Source of the DNA: Chryseobacterium sp.
GTDB taxonomy: Bacteria > Bacteroidota > Bacteroidia > Flavobacteriales > Weeksellaceae
DNA length: 57,994 nucleotides
Reading direction: 5' to 3'
Assembly (NCBI GenBank): GCA_003248755.1
Contig: QFQW01000013.1
Span: forward strand, 1-57,994
In this document: positions 1 through 8,592 of the stretch, piece by piece
Numbering within the stretch: the stretch's first letter is position 1
Layout of the letters: the number at the start of each line of letters is the position of its first letter
Notes under the pieces: model-generated
What the model was told of the DNA's origin: nothing
The model's input: only the letters and a program-made list of their open reading frames with translations
Database searches by the model: none
Translations under genes and position numbers: made by a program

Positions 1-1185
1 AATAAAGAAATTAAAAATTCCCATATAAACGCCCATTTTTCTTTGAGGAATCACTTCTATCAACATTGCATAGGGCATTGCTAAAATACTGGCCCAAGCA
101 AATCCCAATCCTATCATCGAAACCCAAAGTAATGATGTATCTTTTATAAAATACATCGATATCAATCCCAGACCTCCTGCCAATAAAGCTAAAGCGTGAG
201 TCTGTTTTTTGCCAAGGAATTTAGCAATTGGAGTCAATAAAAACGCAAACGGAATTGCCCAAAGATTATACATTCCGAATAATTTCCCTGTCAAATCTCC
301 AGCATTATTGAAAGCTTCTGAATGTGTATCTTCCGGCGATAACCCGAAATGGTGCGTTGCCAAAGCACTTGTAGTAAAAACCCACATTGTAAATAAAGCA
401 AACCAGGAGAAAAACTGAACGATTCCCAATCGTTTCATCTGAGCAGGAATATTCGCAAAATCCTTGAATATATCTGAAAATTTTGAAGGTTCCGCAACTT
501 CTTTTCCGTCTTCAAAAGACGCAAATTCTTCAGGAGAATACTCTTTTGTAGTCAGAATTGTGTATAGAATAGTCAGAATCAAAAACCCTGCGCCAACATA
601 AAAAGAGAAAATCACATTATCAGCTACAAAGCCTTCCGGAGCAACATTCGAGATTCCCAGTCTGGTTAGCCAATCCGGAAGATAAGAACCGATTACCGCT
701 CCAATTCCAATCAAAATCGTTTGAACGGAAAACCCAATCGTTCCCTGATGTTTTGGAAGCATATCTCCTACCAACGCACGAAAAGGTTCCATAGCTACAT
801 TGATAGATGCATCCATCATGGCTAAGAAAATTACTGCCAACAATAATACATTGGCTGCAATAAGATGAGTCACAGAAGCTGCATTTGGAAGGAGAACTAA
901 TCCAATCGCGCACAGAACTGCACCAATCAAAAAGTAAGGTTTTCTTCTTCCTAACGGACTCCAGGTATTGTCTCCCATATGCCCGATAATCGGCTGAACA
1001 ATCAATCCTGTAACCGGCGCAACCAGCCAGAACCAAGATAGTTCGTGAACATCTGCTCCCAGATTTGCCAAAATCCTGCTGGCATTACCATTTTGCAAGC
1101 CAAACGCCATTTGGATTCCCAAAAATCCCATACTCATATTGATAATCTGAGCCATTGAGAGATTCGGTTTTATTTTTTTTGTCAT
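1..1185 (-). CDS. MFS sugar transporter, SLC45/maltose-sucrose type (3' end cut by window)
   Basis: The reading frame opens at ATG 1185 and runs off the window edge, so about 395 N-terminal residues are visible. The first residues are MTKKIKPNLSMAQIINMSMG, and the chain contains about ten hydrophobic spans. The loop after TM2 carries GDNTWSPLGRRKP, characteristic of the glycoside/sucrose-maltose MFS branch, and MLPKHQGTIGF and VIPQRKMGVYMG are the matching later loops. Such proteins take up maltose or maltodextrin across the inner membrane. It is the last visible gene of the starch locus, 21 nt behind the SnoaL-like gene, and carries the locus leader motif just before its ATG. The maltose role is inferred from context. 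Confidence 0.85.
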   Translation of the reverse strand, partial: MTKKIKPNLSMAQIINMSMGFLGIQMAFGLQNGNASRILANLGADVHELSWFWLVAPVTGLIVQPIIGHMGDNTWSPLGRRKPYFLIGAVLCAIGLVLLPNAASVTHLIAANVLLLAVIFLAMMDASINVAMEPFRALVGDMLPKHQGTIGFSVQTILIGIGAVIGSYLPDWLTRLGISNVAPEGFVADNVIFSFYVGAGFLILTILYTILTTKEYSPEEFASFEDGKEVAEPSKFSDIFKDFANIPAQMKRLGIVQFFSWFALFTMWVFTTSALATHHFGLSPEDTHSEAFNNAGDLTGKLFGMYNLWAIPFAFLLTPIAKFLGKKQTHALALLAGGLGLISMYFIKDTSLLWVSMIGLGFAWASILAMPYAMLIEVIPQRKMGVYMGIFNFFI

Positions 1186-1210
1186 TTATTTTTAAGGTTT
1201 TATATATTAT
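1186..1210 (-). promoter_or_regulatory. Shared starch-locus leader motif, copy before the MFS gene
   Basis: On the minus strand the sequence ATATATAAAACCTTAAAAAT ends a few bases before the ATG. The same block precedes four other genes of the locus. It lies in the 21-nt gap after the SnoaL-like gene, so it may be an mRNA leader or translation element instead of a promoter. Confidence 0.5.
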
Positions 1211-1725
1211 TTTAATTTCTGAATCAAAGCATCCTCGATTGGTGTTTTGATTTTAATTACTTCATTCATAACTTCATTAGGAACAGTTACCGAAAGAACA
1301 TACTGTTTGATTTTCCATTTGCCACTGATTTTTTCGACAACACCAGAACCTCTGCAGATTTTCATCTGGGTATCCAAAACCTCATCAAACCAGGCGTAAT
1401 TTCCGTCTTTGCTGAAATAGATATTGCGTTTCAAGGATTTGAAATTCCAACCTTGTCCTTTATCAAAATGAGGTTTAGCATAATCCATAAATTGTTTTTT
1501 ATCCCACACTTCGGTAGCATCAGTCCCTATATAGAGAGATTCTTGAGCAAACAAATCAAAGTAATTTTTGAAATCTGCATTAGCTGCAAATGTATTAAGG
1601 TCGTCCAGTAATTTGTTGATATTCTTTTTCTGAACATTCTCGTAAAAGCCTTTTTTCTGAGCTAAGGCTGAACTTGAAAATATTAATAATGATGTCAGTA
1701 GAAAAAGTGAAATTATTCTCTTCAT
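1207..1725 (-). CDS. Secreted SnoaL-like (NTF2-fold) protein
   Basis: A 172-residue protein opening with a clear signal peptide (MKRIISLFLLTSLLIFSSSALAQ). The rest resembles the SnoaL/NTF2-like fold: a helical start with FAANADFKNYFDLF, then strands such as SLYIGTDATEVW and GNYAWFDEVLD, and a late GKWKIKQYVLSV strand. The family includes small-ligand-binding and ketosteroid-isomerase-like proteins, but many are of unknown function, and no catalytic set can be assigned here. It sits 6 nt downstream of the DinB-like gene and 21 nt before the MFS gene, so it is probably co-transcribed. Its part in sugar use is unknown. Confidence 0.8.
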   Translation of the reverse strand: MKRIISLFLLTSLLIFSSSALAQKKGFYENVQKKNINKLLDDLNTFAANADFKNYFDLFAQESLYIGTDATEVWDKKQFMDYAKPHFDKGQGWNFKSLKRNIYFSKDGNYAWFDEVLDTQMKICRGSGVVEKISGKWKIKQYVLSVTVPNEVMNEVIKIKTPIEDALIQKLK

Positions 1726-1731
1726 TTGATT

Positions 1732-2205
1732 TTATTTTTGAGTTTCTATAATTTTTTTGATTAAAACAATCTGACCAAGATGATAATAACTATGCTCTAT
1801 CATTCCGTCAAGATTTCTGATGTATGTTCCGTATTTTTCATCGACAAAATCTGCATTGAGTTTTTCTTCAGATAAATTTTCTATCAATTTTGCAAATTCC
1901 TCAGAATCTTTCCAGAAATCATAAAGAAAATTCTCCCATTGCTCCTGAGATTCTACGGGTGGAAAATCGAAACTGAATTTATCTCTTATTTCCAAATCTC
2001 CATCAAGCAACACGTTTTTAATTCCTTTGATGTAATAATGAATATGCTGTGCAAGAACAGAAATCGTATTCAGATTCTGAAACTTGGCCGTAGCCATTCT
2101 GTAATCCAAATTTTCAATCTGGTCTTTGAAATTGGTATTCGCAATCCAGATTCCGTTCAGGATGACTTCCCGAAAGCGATTGGCCAATTGCAATTGATTT
2201 TTCAT
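1732..2205 (-). CDS. DinB-like (DUF1572) protein
   Basis: I place the start at ATG 2205 (MKNQLQLANRF), giving 157 residues, close to the usual size of this family. A TTG at 2277 would add 24 residues with no family resemblance. The protein is a helical bundle with histidines at the expected spots: LAQHIHYYIKG in the second helix and MIEHSYYHLGQIVLIKK in the last, which in DinB/YfiT proteins form a metal site. DinB-like proteins are often thiol-dependent transferases, but the substrate here is unknown. It lies between the amylase and the SnoaL-like gene in the same orientation. Confidence 0.75.
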   Translation of the reverse strand: MKNQLQLANRFREVILNGIWIANTNFKDQIENLDYRMATAKFQNLNTISVLAQHIHYYIKGIKNVLLDGDLEIRDKFSFDFPPVESQEQWENFLYDFWKDSEEFAKLIENLSEEKLNADFVDEKYGTYIRNLDGMIEHSYYHLGQIVLIKKIIETQK

Positions 2206-2280
2206 AGTCAAAATATCATTAAACGAATGTAAAAATTTGTTGGGAAACTCAATTACATTTTCTTGTTTTGAACTCAATTA

Positions 2281-4128
2281 TTATTTCAATTCTAAAATTA
2301 ATGAAGATTTTGCAGGAACAGACAAATTTGTTTTCAAATCAAAATCTTTATCAGAAATAATATCTTTTCCTCTTGTGAAATTCTTCAAACCTTCAGAAAA
2401 ACGCTTCAAATCCAAATTTTGAGCTTCTTTATTATTATTAATTACAACCATTACTCTCTTATTATCTTTGTATCGGAAGTAAACATAAACGTTGTTGTTT
2501 GGAATGTAATGTAACGTTTTTCCTGAATGAACCGCTTCGTTGGTTTTTCTCCAATTTAGAAGTTTTTTGGTAAAATTAAAATAGTCGTTTTGAGAAGCTG
2601 TTCTTCCTGATTTTGTAAAGGCATTATTTGCATCGCCAGCCCAGCCTCCGGGAAAATCTTTACGGATCTCGCCATCGCCGCCGTTGTTTTTATCTCCAGC
2701 CATTCCAATTTCGGAACCGTAATACAATTGAGGAATTCCACGAACGGTCAAAATCAAGCTCATCGCCAATTTGTAATCTTCGACTTTTGGAAATATTTGA
2801 TTGAATCTATTCGTATCGTGATTCTCAGCAAAGACCAAAATATTATTGATATTAGGATAAAGAAAATCATTAGCAAAATTGTCATAAACTCTCTGCATCC
2901 CGGAATCCCAGCCGGAATCTTCTCGAAAAACCTGACCAAGAGCATCATGAAGCGTAAAATCCATTACCGATGGCAAATATGAATTGTAACCTTCTATCGC
3001 TGCAATCTTGGAGTTTTTTTGCCAATAAGACATTTGCGCCTGGTCGTGCATCCAGACCTCTCCAACAATATTGAATTTCGGATATTCGTCGGTAATTCTT
3101 TTTGTCCAATCTGCAATTCCTTTTTTATCGTTGTAAGAATAAGTGTCCACACGGAACCCGTCCAGACCTGCATATTCTATCCACCAGATTGCGTTCTGAG
3201 CCATATAAGTCACAACCATCGGATTGCTTTGGTTCATATCCGGCATTGTCGTATCAAACCAGCCGTCCATACAAGCGGCTTCGTCAACTTTCGCTGCATT
3301 TGTATCAAACTGGGTTGTCATTCTGTAATTACTTCTCTGGAAACCGTTTTCCTGTCCGTTCCAGTAATGAATCCAGTCTTTGGAAGGCAAATCTTTGATA
3401 ATCCAGCTTTTTGAACCCCAGTGATTGGTCACATAATCCATCACGAGCTTCATTTTTCTTTTGTGGAGTTCGTCAGCCAGATTCTTGTAATCATCGTTGG
3501 TTCCGTAACGCGGGTCGATTTTGTAATAATCGCTTTGTGCATAGCCGTGGTAAGAATAAGAAGGTTCGTTATCCTCCAACAATGGTGTGTTCCAAATGGT
3601 TGTAACACCCAAATCCTGAAGATAATCCAGATTTTTTACAATTCCTGCAATGTCTCCACCATGACGTCCGCCGTTTTTAGTTCTGTCTGATTTTTCGGCT
3701 GTATCAGGTGTATTGTCATTTTTTGGATTGCCGTTGGCAAAACGGTCCGGCATTATCAGATACATCACATCTGCGGACGTATAAGAATCTCTGTTTGCAG
3801 AATTCTGTTGTCTTTGTCTGAATTCGTAATCGATGGTTTTAACAGTTTTGTTGCCGTTTTTGAAGTTGAGTTTTGTTTTCCCGGGCTGAACACCGTTTGT
3901 ATCAATCGTTACAAAAAGGTAATTTGGGTTTTCAACTTTTTTGACTTCTTTGATTTTGATTCCGCTTGAGAATTCGGGTTGAAGATTTTGGATATCTTTT
4001 CCGTAAACTAACAATTGCAGTTCAGGGTTTTTCATCCCGCTCCACCAGAATGCCGGCTCTACTTTCTGTACCTGGGAATAGAAAATAGAAGAAAATACTA
4101 TGGCAGAAATCGTTAATATTTTTTTCAT
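2281..4128 (-). CDS. GH13 alpha-amylase / neopullulanase-type (SusA-like)
   Basis: This 615-residue enzyme cleaves alpha-1,4 links of maltodextrins in the periplasm. It has a signal peptide (residues 1-18), an N-terminal cyclomaltodextrinase-type beta domain (about 20-105), the GH13 barrel (about 115-520) and a C-terminal beta domain. The catalytic triad is visible: nucleophile Asp328 in GFRVD, acid/base Glu357 in GEVW and Asp438 in ENHDTNR. VMDYVTNH is conserved region I. The gene follows the GLPGLI gene by 11 nt and carries the shared leader motif. Neopullulanase, cyclomaltodextrinase and plain amylase activity cannot be told apart from sequence alone. Confidence 0.93.
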   Translation of the reverse strand: MKKILTISAIVFSSIFYSQVQKVEPAFWWSGMKNPELQLLVYGKDIQNLQPEFSSGIKIKEVKKVENPNYLFVTIDTNGVQPGKTKLNFKNGNKTVKTIDYEFRQRQQNSANRDSYTSADVMYLIMPDRFANGNPKNDNTPDTAEKSDRTKNGGRHGGDIAGIVKNLDYLQDLGVTTIWNTPLLEDNEPSYSYHGYAQSDYYKIDPRYGTNDDYKNLADELHKRKMKLVMDYVTNHWGSKSWIIKDLPSKDWIHYWNGQENGFQRSNYRMTTQFDTNAAKVDEAACMDGWFDTTMPDMNQSNPMVVTYMAQNAIWWIEYAGLDGFRVDTYSYNDKKGIADWTKRITDEYPKFNIVGEVWMHDQAQMSYWQKNSKIAAIEGYNSYLPSVMDFTLHDALGQVFREDSGWDSGMQRVYDNFANDFLYPNINNILVFAENHDTNRFNQIFPKVEDYKLAMSLILTVRGIPQLYYGSEIGMAGDKNNGGDGEIRKDFPGGWAGDANNAFTKSGRTASQNDYFNFTKKLLNWRKTNEAVHSGKTLHYIPNNNVYVYFRYKDNKRVMVVINNNKEAQNLDLKRFSEGLKNFTRGKDIISDKDFDLKTNLSVPAKSSLILELK

Positions 4129-4155
4129 AAGGTTAATTTTTAAGGTCTATATATT
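4129..4155 (-). promoter_or_regulatory. Shared starch-locus leader motif, copy before the amylase
   Basis: The minus strand reads ATATATAGACCTTAAAAATT followed by AACCTT and the ATG. The first half overlaps the last codons of the GLPGLI gene, so here the motif is partly coding (IYRP-stop). Confidence 0.5.
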
Positions 4156-4976
4156 ATTGCTTTATCAATTTCGATTGGATTATTTTCTTTTCTGATAGAC
4201 TTTTGACGTATCTCTGTTAATTCTTTAAACTGATCGATGTTTTTTATCTGGATATTATTAACTTTAAATACAGCACTTGGATCCGTATTGTTTTTGAACT
4301 GTTCACGGAAATCGTGCAATGGATCATTATAAAACTCCAACAGTTTATTTTTGAGTATTTTTTCCGATATCAAAATTGGTTTTTTACCGGCAAAGGATTC
4401 TAAAAAATCATTGGTAACATAGGTCTTTTCCAATTTATAGCTCTTTATTAAACTAAAAATAAAATTTTTCTTAGAGTCTTCGATTTGAAAGACCAAGCCA
4501 GGCAAACCTCTGAATTTGTATGGACCTTCATTAAGATTGATTTCTTTACAAAACCAAGCCTCCCAATTTCTCCCTCCAAACTTCGCTGTAGCTTTCTGAA
4601 GCTTATAACCTTTTTCAATTTTAGTTTCAGTTGTCAGTTCCCAATTAATTTTGTCGGTAGTTTTAATCATAAAAAAATCGCTTCCTAAAAGAATGTAACT
4701 TATATTTTCATCAGAATTAATTTTTCTTTTAATAGCAGGCAAGTCATCCCACATATTGCTTTTATAATTTCTTAGCTTATTAAGAGAATCATTTTTCAAA
4801 TAAGAATATGGATAAAACTTAACCTCATCAGGATTGATATCCAAATTCATATTTTCTTTATCATAATAATCTGCTAAAGAATCTCTTTTAAATTGATATT
4901 CGTAAATGAAACGATGTGTCTGGGAAAATCCAAAAATGAAAATAAAGAATACAAAAATTGAGATTAATTTTTTCAT
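4140..4976 (-). CDS. GLPGLI family secreted protein
   Basis: The ATG at 4976 (MKKLISIFVFFIFIFGFSQ) gives a good signal peptide. A TTG seven codons upstream is less likely. The 278-residue protein contains FRGLPGLVFQIEDS, the exact motif that names the GLPGLI family (TIGR01200), which is confined to Bacteroidota and often found near TonB-dependent receptors. Its biochemical role is not known. It lies between the SBF-like transporter and the amylase. Its stop codon is 11 nt from the amylase start, so translation of the two may be coupled. Confidence 0.88.
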   Translation of the reverse strand: MKKLISIFVFFIFIFGFSQTHRFIYEYQFKRDSLADYYDKENMNLDINPDEVKFYPYSYLKNDSLNKLRNYKSNMWDDLPAIKRKINSDENISYILLGSDFFMIKTTDKINWELTTETKIEKGYKLQKATAKFGGRNWEAWFCKEINLNEGPYKFRGLPGLVFQIEDSKKNFIFSLIKSYKLEKTYVTNDFLESFAGKKPILISEKILKNKLLEFYNDPLHDFREQFKNNTDPSAVFKVNNIQIKNIDQFKELTEIRQKSIRKENNPIEIDKAIIYRP

Positions 4977-5000
4977 ATTGTTAATTTTTAAGGTCAATTA
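4977..5000 (-). promoter_or_regulatory. Shared starch-locus leader motif, copy before the GLPGLI gene
   Basis: The minus strand reads TTGACCTTAAAAATTAACAA then T and the ATG. The GACCTTAAAAATTAAC core is identical to the amylase copy, while the ATATAT part upstream is not conserved here. Confidence 0.45.
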
Positions 5001-5135
5001 AAATTAAGATTTTATTTTATTATTGATGATTTTTTGAACACAAAGTGCACGAATATTTTTTTGACAACTATATGTTTTTAAGGTTCACAAAGGCACTTCG
5101 ACTTCGCTCACTATAAACTTAAAACTTATCAAAGT

Positions 5136-6146
5136 CTAATTGCTTTCTAAATTTAACTCATCAATGTCTTTTCTTTTTGCGATTTTATTGGCCAACCAAC
5201 TTACGTAGAATAATTGAAAACTGTGGTAAATCATTACCGGCAGCAAAAACAAAACTTTCTGGTCGTCGGGAATTCCTAAAACCAAGAGAAACAAACTGCC
5301 ATGAACTAAGGATTTTTTGGAACCACAAAACGTTGCTGTAATGATATCCTTTGGTTTGAAGTTCAGTTTTTCTGCTATGAATTTCAGGATATAATAGGTT
5401 GCAAAAAACAAAAAGACAACACTAAAAGCCAACGCAAGAAACACAAATGATGGTACAGCAACAAAAATGTTCTCGATAAAAGCTGTTGAAAAACTTTCAT
5501 AAACGATGAGCAAAATAATCAGTCTGTCGAATTCTGAAATAATATTGGCATATTTTGTCACCCATTTTTTAAATATTGGATTGAGTAAAATTCCTAAAAT
5601 AATCGGTAATAAAACTTTGAGCAACAACTGCTGAATGATTTCTGATTGATTGCCAGATTCTCCGTTAGCTGTCAAGAAAAAGCTCATCCAAAGCGGTGTC
5701 ATTACAATCCCAATAATTCCGGAAATGGATGCATTGAAAATAGCTGAAGTGATATTTCCTTTTGCAATCGAAACCATTACGACAGATGATGAAACCGTGG
5801 AAGGCAAACTCGCTAAAAAGAAGACCGAAAGCCAAATATTGTAATACGGTGTGTCTTTCAAAAATGGATAAAATATCAATACCAATAAAGGAAAAATAAT
5901 AAATGTTCCCGACTGAATCAGCAAATGCAGTTTCCAGTTGGAGACATCTTTTATAACTTCTTTGAGATTCAGCTTCAATCCATACAACAGAAAAATCCCT
6001 GCAATTCCCCAATCTATAAATCCCACCAAATTAAAATATTGGTTGTAAGACTCGTGAAAAGGAATGACTTTCGCCAAGACAACCATCGCAATCAGTAAAA
6101 ATAGAAAGGTATTTTGTTTGTTGAAAATCTTGGAAATCCAATTCAT
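5136..6146 (-). CDS. SBF-like transporter (bile acid:sodium symporter family, YfeH/Rch1 type)
   Basis: A 336-residue inner-membrane protein with about nine to ten hydrophobic spans. The stretch PSTVSSSVVMVSIAKGNITSA is the crossover motif of the PF13593 SBF-like branch (E. coli YfeH, SLC10A7/Rch1), and CGSKKSLVHGSL is the second conserved crossover. Members have been linked to anion or bile-salt-like transport or to calcium homeostasis, and the substrate here cannot be read. It lies inside the starch locus between GH97 and GLPGLI, but 209 nt and a hairpin repeat separate it from GH97, so it may be a later insertion with its own transcription. Confidence 0.85.
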   Translation of the reverse strand: MNWISKIFNKQNTFLFLLIAMVVLAKVIPFHESYNQYFNLVGFIDWGIAGIFLLYGLKLNLKEVIKDVSNWKLHLLIQSGTFIIFPLLVLIFYPFLKDTPYYNIWLSVFFLASLPSTVSSSVVMVSIAKGNITSAIFNASISGIIGIVMTPLWMSFFLTANGESGNQSEIIQQLLLKVLLPIILGILLNPIFKKWVTKYANIISEFDRLIILLIVYESFSTAFIENIFVAVPSFVFLALAFSVVFLFFATYYILKFIAEKLNFKPKDIITATFCGSKKSLVHGSLFLLVLGIPDDQKVLFLLPVMIYHSFQLFYVSWLANKIAKRKDIDELNLESN

Positions 6147-6163
6147 TCTTTAGGATTTTGGAG

Positions 6164-6200
6164 AAAACTTTGTCAAAGCCTCAAACTCTGACAAAGTTTT
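6164..6200. repeat. 12-bp perfect inverted repeat upstream of the SBF-like gene
   Basis: AAAACTTTGTCA at 6164-6175 and its exact reverse complement at 6189-6200, with a 13-nt loop. It starts 18 nt upstream of the SBF-like ATG on the minus strand. It could be a leader hairpin of that gene or part of the adjoining repeat cluster. Confidence 0.6.
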
Positions 6201-6217
6201 GATTGATATAGAAACCC

Positions 6218-6298
6218 ATAGCCCCGATAGTAGCGGCATCCTTTTTCTTTTTTGGTAAAAAGAAAAAGATATAGCGGATAGCGGGAATTAGCTCCTAA
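6218..6298 (-). repeat. Dispersed hairpin repeat, copy 1
   Basis: Read on the minus strand: AGGAGC, then CCCGCTATCCGCTATATC, an inner hairpin TTTTTCTTTTT/AAAAAGAAAAA, then GGATGCCGCTACTATCGGGG and CTATG. Two further copies of the same layout lie at 45819-45899 and 50930-51072. The inner stem is perfect, and the outer arms pair imperfectly. A separate small hairpin (TTCCGAA/TTCGGAA, 6312-6329) lies between this repeat and the GH97 stop codon. Confidence 0.75.
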
Positions 6299-6355
6299 TC
6301 ACTACCCCGTCTTCCGAAAAAGTTCGGAATCCACCCTTTCGAGGAAGGGAAATTT

Positions 6356-8512
6356 TTATTTAACAGGCTTCACAGAAATAGCGTAACCACCACTTCTTAC
6401 TAAATGAACCGGCAATTTTGTTTTGCTGTCGACTGTCTTTTTATAAATGTGATAACTCTGAGGATTATTGATATAATCAGCATCTTTTCCATCTTCGTAA
6501 ATGGTAGCTTCATATTTTCTGCCTTTGTCCAAGAATGAAAAATCTACGGTAAAATCTCTTGGGTTCTCATCGGTGATTCCACCAACAAACCAGTTATCTG
6601 TTCCTTTAGCTTTTCTTGCGGTATGAATATAATCTCCCGGTTCTGCCGAAAGGATTTTGGTATCATCCCAATCTGCCGCTACGTCTTTGATGAACTGGAA
6701 AGCGTCCATATGCTTAGCGTAATTTTCCGGTAAATCCGCCGCCATCTGAAGTGGTTGATACATCACAACATAAAGAGCCAATTGCTTTGTCAAAGTAGTT
6801 TTCACGAAACGATTATCTCCTGGGAAATAGTAGTCCAATTTAGTTTGGAAAATACCGGGCGTGTAATCCATTGGTCCGCCCATCCATCTTGTAAATGGAA
6901 GAATCGTCTGATGGTCAGGATTGTTCCCTGCAAAAGCTTCGAACTCCGTCCCTCTTGCCGCTTCTGCAGCAATCCAGTTAGGATAAGTTCTGCTTTCCCC
7001 ACTTGGACGAACAGATTCATGAGAGTTCACCATAATCTTGTATTCCGCAGCTTTTTCTATGATTCTTCTGTAATGATTAATCGTCCATTGGCTGTAATGA
7101 TGCTCTCCCCTTGGAATGATGTTTCCTACATAACCTGTTTTTACCGCATCATAACCATATTTTTTCATCTCTTGAAATGCTTTATCAGCCCATCTTTCGT
7201 AATTGGTTGCTGAACCAGAAGTCTCGTGGTGCATAATCAGTTTGATACCTTTGGAGTGTGCATAATCGTTCAACATTTTGATATCGAAATCCGGATAAGG
7301 TGTAACGAAATCAAAAACAAATTCTTTCGAATGTCCAAACCAATCTTCCCAACCAATGTTCCAGCCTTCTATCAAAAGACCCTGGAAACCATTTGCCGCA
7401 GCAAAGTCGATATATTCTTTAACCTTTATATTGTTGGCAGCATGTTTTCCATTTGGTGTTAATTTAGAAAAATCAGTTTTTCCGATATGAACGTTGTCTG
7501 CTGTAGAGTAAGCCCATTGAGATTTTCCGATAATCATTTCCCACCAAACACCCATATATTTAGTTGGATGAATCCAAGATGTGTCTGTATATTTTGTTGG
7601 TTCGTTCAGGTTGAATAACATTTTGGAATCCAAAACTTCTTCGGCTTTTGGCGAAATGATGATGGTTCTCCAAGGAGTCACAGAAGGCGTCTGAATATAT
7701 CCTTTTGCACCCTGAGCGTCAGGAGTCAAATGAGTTTTAAATTTGAAATTAGTCGCATCCAGTTCCAAATTAGCAGCAGGATAATCAATTACTGCCGCTT
7801 CTGCGATATTGACATAAAGTGGATTGGTACCTTCTTTCTTCATCATCAATGGCATTTGAACACCATTTTTCACCAAATTCTGAGAGGCATTTCCTTCATA
7901 AGAAGTCGGCCATTTTGCAGGAATTTCGGATAATTTTGAAGTTTGGGTAACATATTCTTCCGTATCATAATCTCCGGCGAGCCACCAAGCTTTCATATCT
8001 GTAGGAAGGTCGATTTCCGAATCTTCTTCCTTGATAATAAAATAGTTAAGATTTTTCTGCTGAGGAAACTCGTATCTGAATCCTAAACCATCATTGAACA
8101 ACCTGAATTTTACAATAATGCTTCTGTCGTTTTCTTTTTGGTTAAGCGTAACCGCTAATTCGTTGTAATTATTAATATAGTTTTTCTTTTCTCCAAGAAC
8201 TGGCTGCCAGGTTTCATTTTTAGAATCTCTTTTTTCAGCTGTCTTCTCGAATCCGTAATCCAGGTTTTTACCTTCATTATTTTTGTTTTCAATTTCGGAA
8301 GCGAACTGGATATCGCCGTCTTTGAGTAATCTCAATCCTAATTTAGAGTCTTCTACTACAACAGCACCGTTATATTTCAGATTATAAAAAGGAACTCCGT
8401 TTTTCAGTTGGAAATTCATCTCGAATTTGCCATCCGGCGATTTAAGATTTTGAGCATTCACTCCATTAAACATCATAGTAAGCAAAGCTGCTCCAATGGT
8501 GATCTTTTTCAT
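6356..8512 (-). CDS. susB: GH97 alpha-glucosidase (SusB type)
   Basis: A 718-residue periplasmic enzyme with a signal peptide (about 1-20), the GH97 N-terminal beta-sandwich (to about 280), a TIM barrel containing YMGVWWEMIIGKSQW, GLLIEGWNIGWEDW and VKTGYVGNIIPRGE, and a C-terminal beta domain. The glutamates in HHETSG, NSHESVRPSG and AARGTEFE are where inverting, calcium-dependent SusB enzymes carry their catalytic and metal ligands, so inversion with release of glucose from maltodextrins is likely. The length is normal for the family. A strong hairpin separates it from the upstream Sus genes, and it carries the shared leader motif. Confidence 0.93.
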   Translation of the reverse strand: MKKITIGAALLTMMFNGVNAQNLKSPDGKFEMNFQLKNGVPFYNLKYNGAVVVEDSKLGLRLLKDGDIQFASEIENKNNEGKNLDYGFEKTAEKRDSKNETWQPVLGEKKNYINNYNELAVTLNQKENDRSIIVKFRLFNDGLGFRYEFPQQKNLNYFIIKEEDSEIDLPTDMKAWWLAGDYDTEEYVTQTSKLSEIPAKWPTSYEGNASQNLVKNGVQMPLMMKKEGTNPLYVNIAEAAVIDYPAANLELDATNFKFKTHLTPDAQGAKGYIQTPSVTPWRTIIISPKAEEVLDSKMLFNLNEPTKYTDTSWIHPTKYMGVWWEMIIGKSQWAYSTADNVHIGKTDFSKLTPNGKHAANNIKVKEYIDFAAANGFQGLLIEGWNIGWEDWFGHSKEFVFDFVTPYPDFDIKMLNDYAHSKGIKLIMHHETSGSATNYERWADKAFQEMKKYGYDAVKTGYVGNIIPRGEHHYSQWTINHYRRIIEKAAEYKIMVNSHESVRPSGESRTYPNWIAAEAARGTEFEAFAGNNPDHQTILPFTRWMGGPMDYTPGIFQTKLDYYFPGDNRFVKTTLTKQLALYVVMYQPLQMAADLPENYAKHMDAFQFIKDVAADWDDTKILSAEPGDYIHTARKAKGTDNWFVGGITDENPRDFTVDFSFLDKGRKYEATIYEDGKDADYINNPQSYHIYKKTVDSKTKLPVHLVRSGGYAISVKPVK

Positions 8513-8536
8513 TTTTCTAAGGTTTATATATGTTGT
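8513..8536 (-). promoter_or_regulatory. Shared starch-locus leader motif, copy before GH97
   Basis: The minus strand reads ACATATATAAACCTTAGAAA before the ATG, one base off the consensus ATATATAAACCTTAAAAA. It follows directly on the hairpin at 8547-8574. Confidence 0.5.
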
Positions 8537-8546
8537 ACAATATAAA

Positions 8547-8574
8547 AAAAGTGTTGCGGTTTCGCAACACTTTT
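8547..8574 (-). terminator. Strong hairpin with U-tract between SusE/F-type gene and GH97
   Basis: AAAAGTGTTGCG / CGCAACACTTTT form a perfect 12-bp stem with a 4-nt loop. On the minus strand it is followed by a run of seven T. It lies 18 nt after the stop of the lipoprotein gene and 34 nt before the GH97 start, so it may terminate part of the transcripts or protect the susCDE mRNA 3' end. Confidence 0.75.
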
Positions 8575-8592
8575 ATTGATTGATTTGATGAT

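Noticed and set aside
620..1036. 138-codon minus-strand ORF at the left end
   Set aside because: It is another frame of the MFS transporter. The true frame is open from 1185 to the window edge.
2206..2277. TTG-started 24-residue extension of the DinB-like protein
   Set aside because: The start would lie 3 nt from the amylase stop, and the added residues do not resemble the family. The ATG at 2205 gives the usual length.
3019..3414. Plus-strand ORFs of about 100-130 codons opposite the amylase gene
   Set aside because: They are antisense shadows of the GH13 coding sequence, rich in Cys, His and Arg, with no start-site signals.
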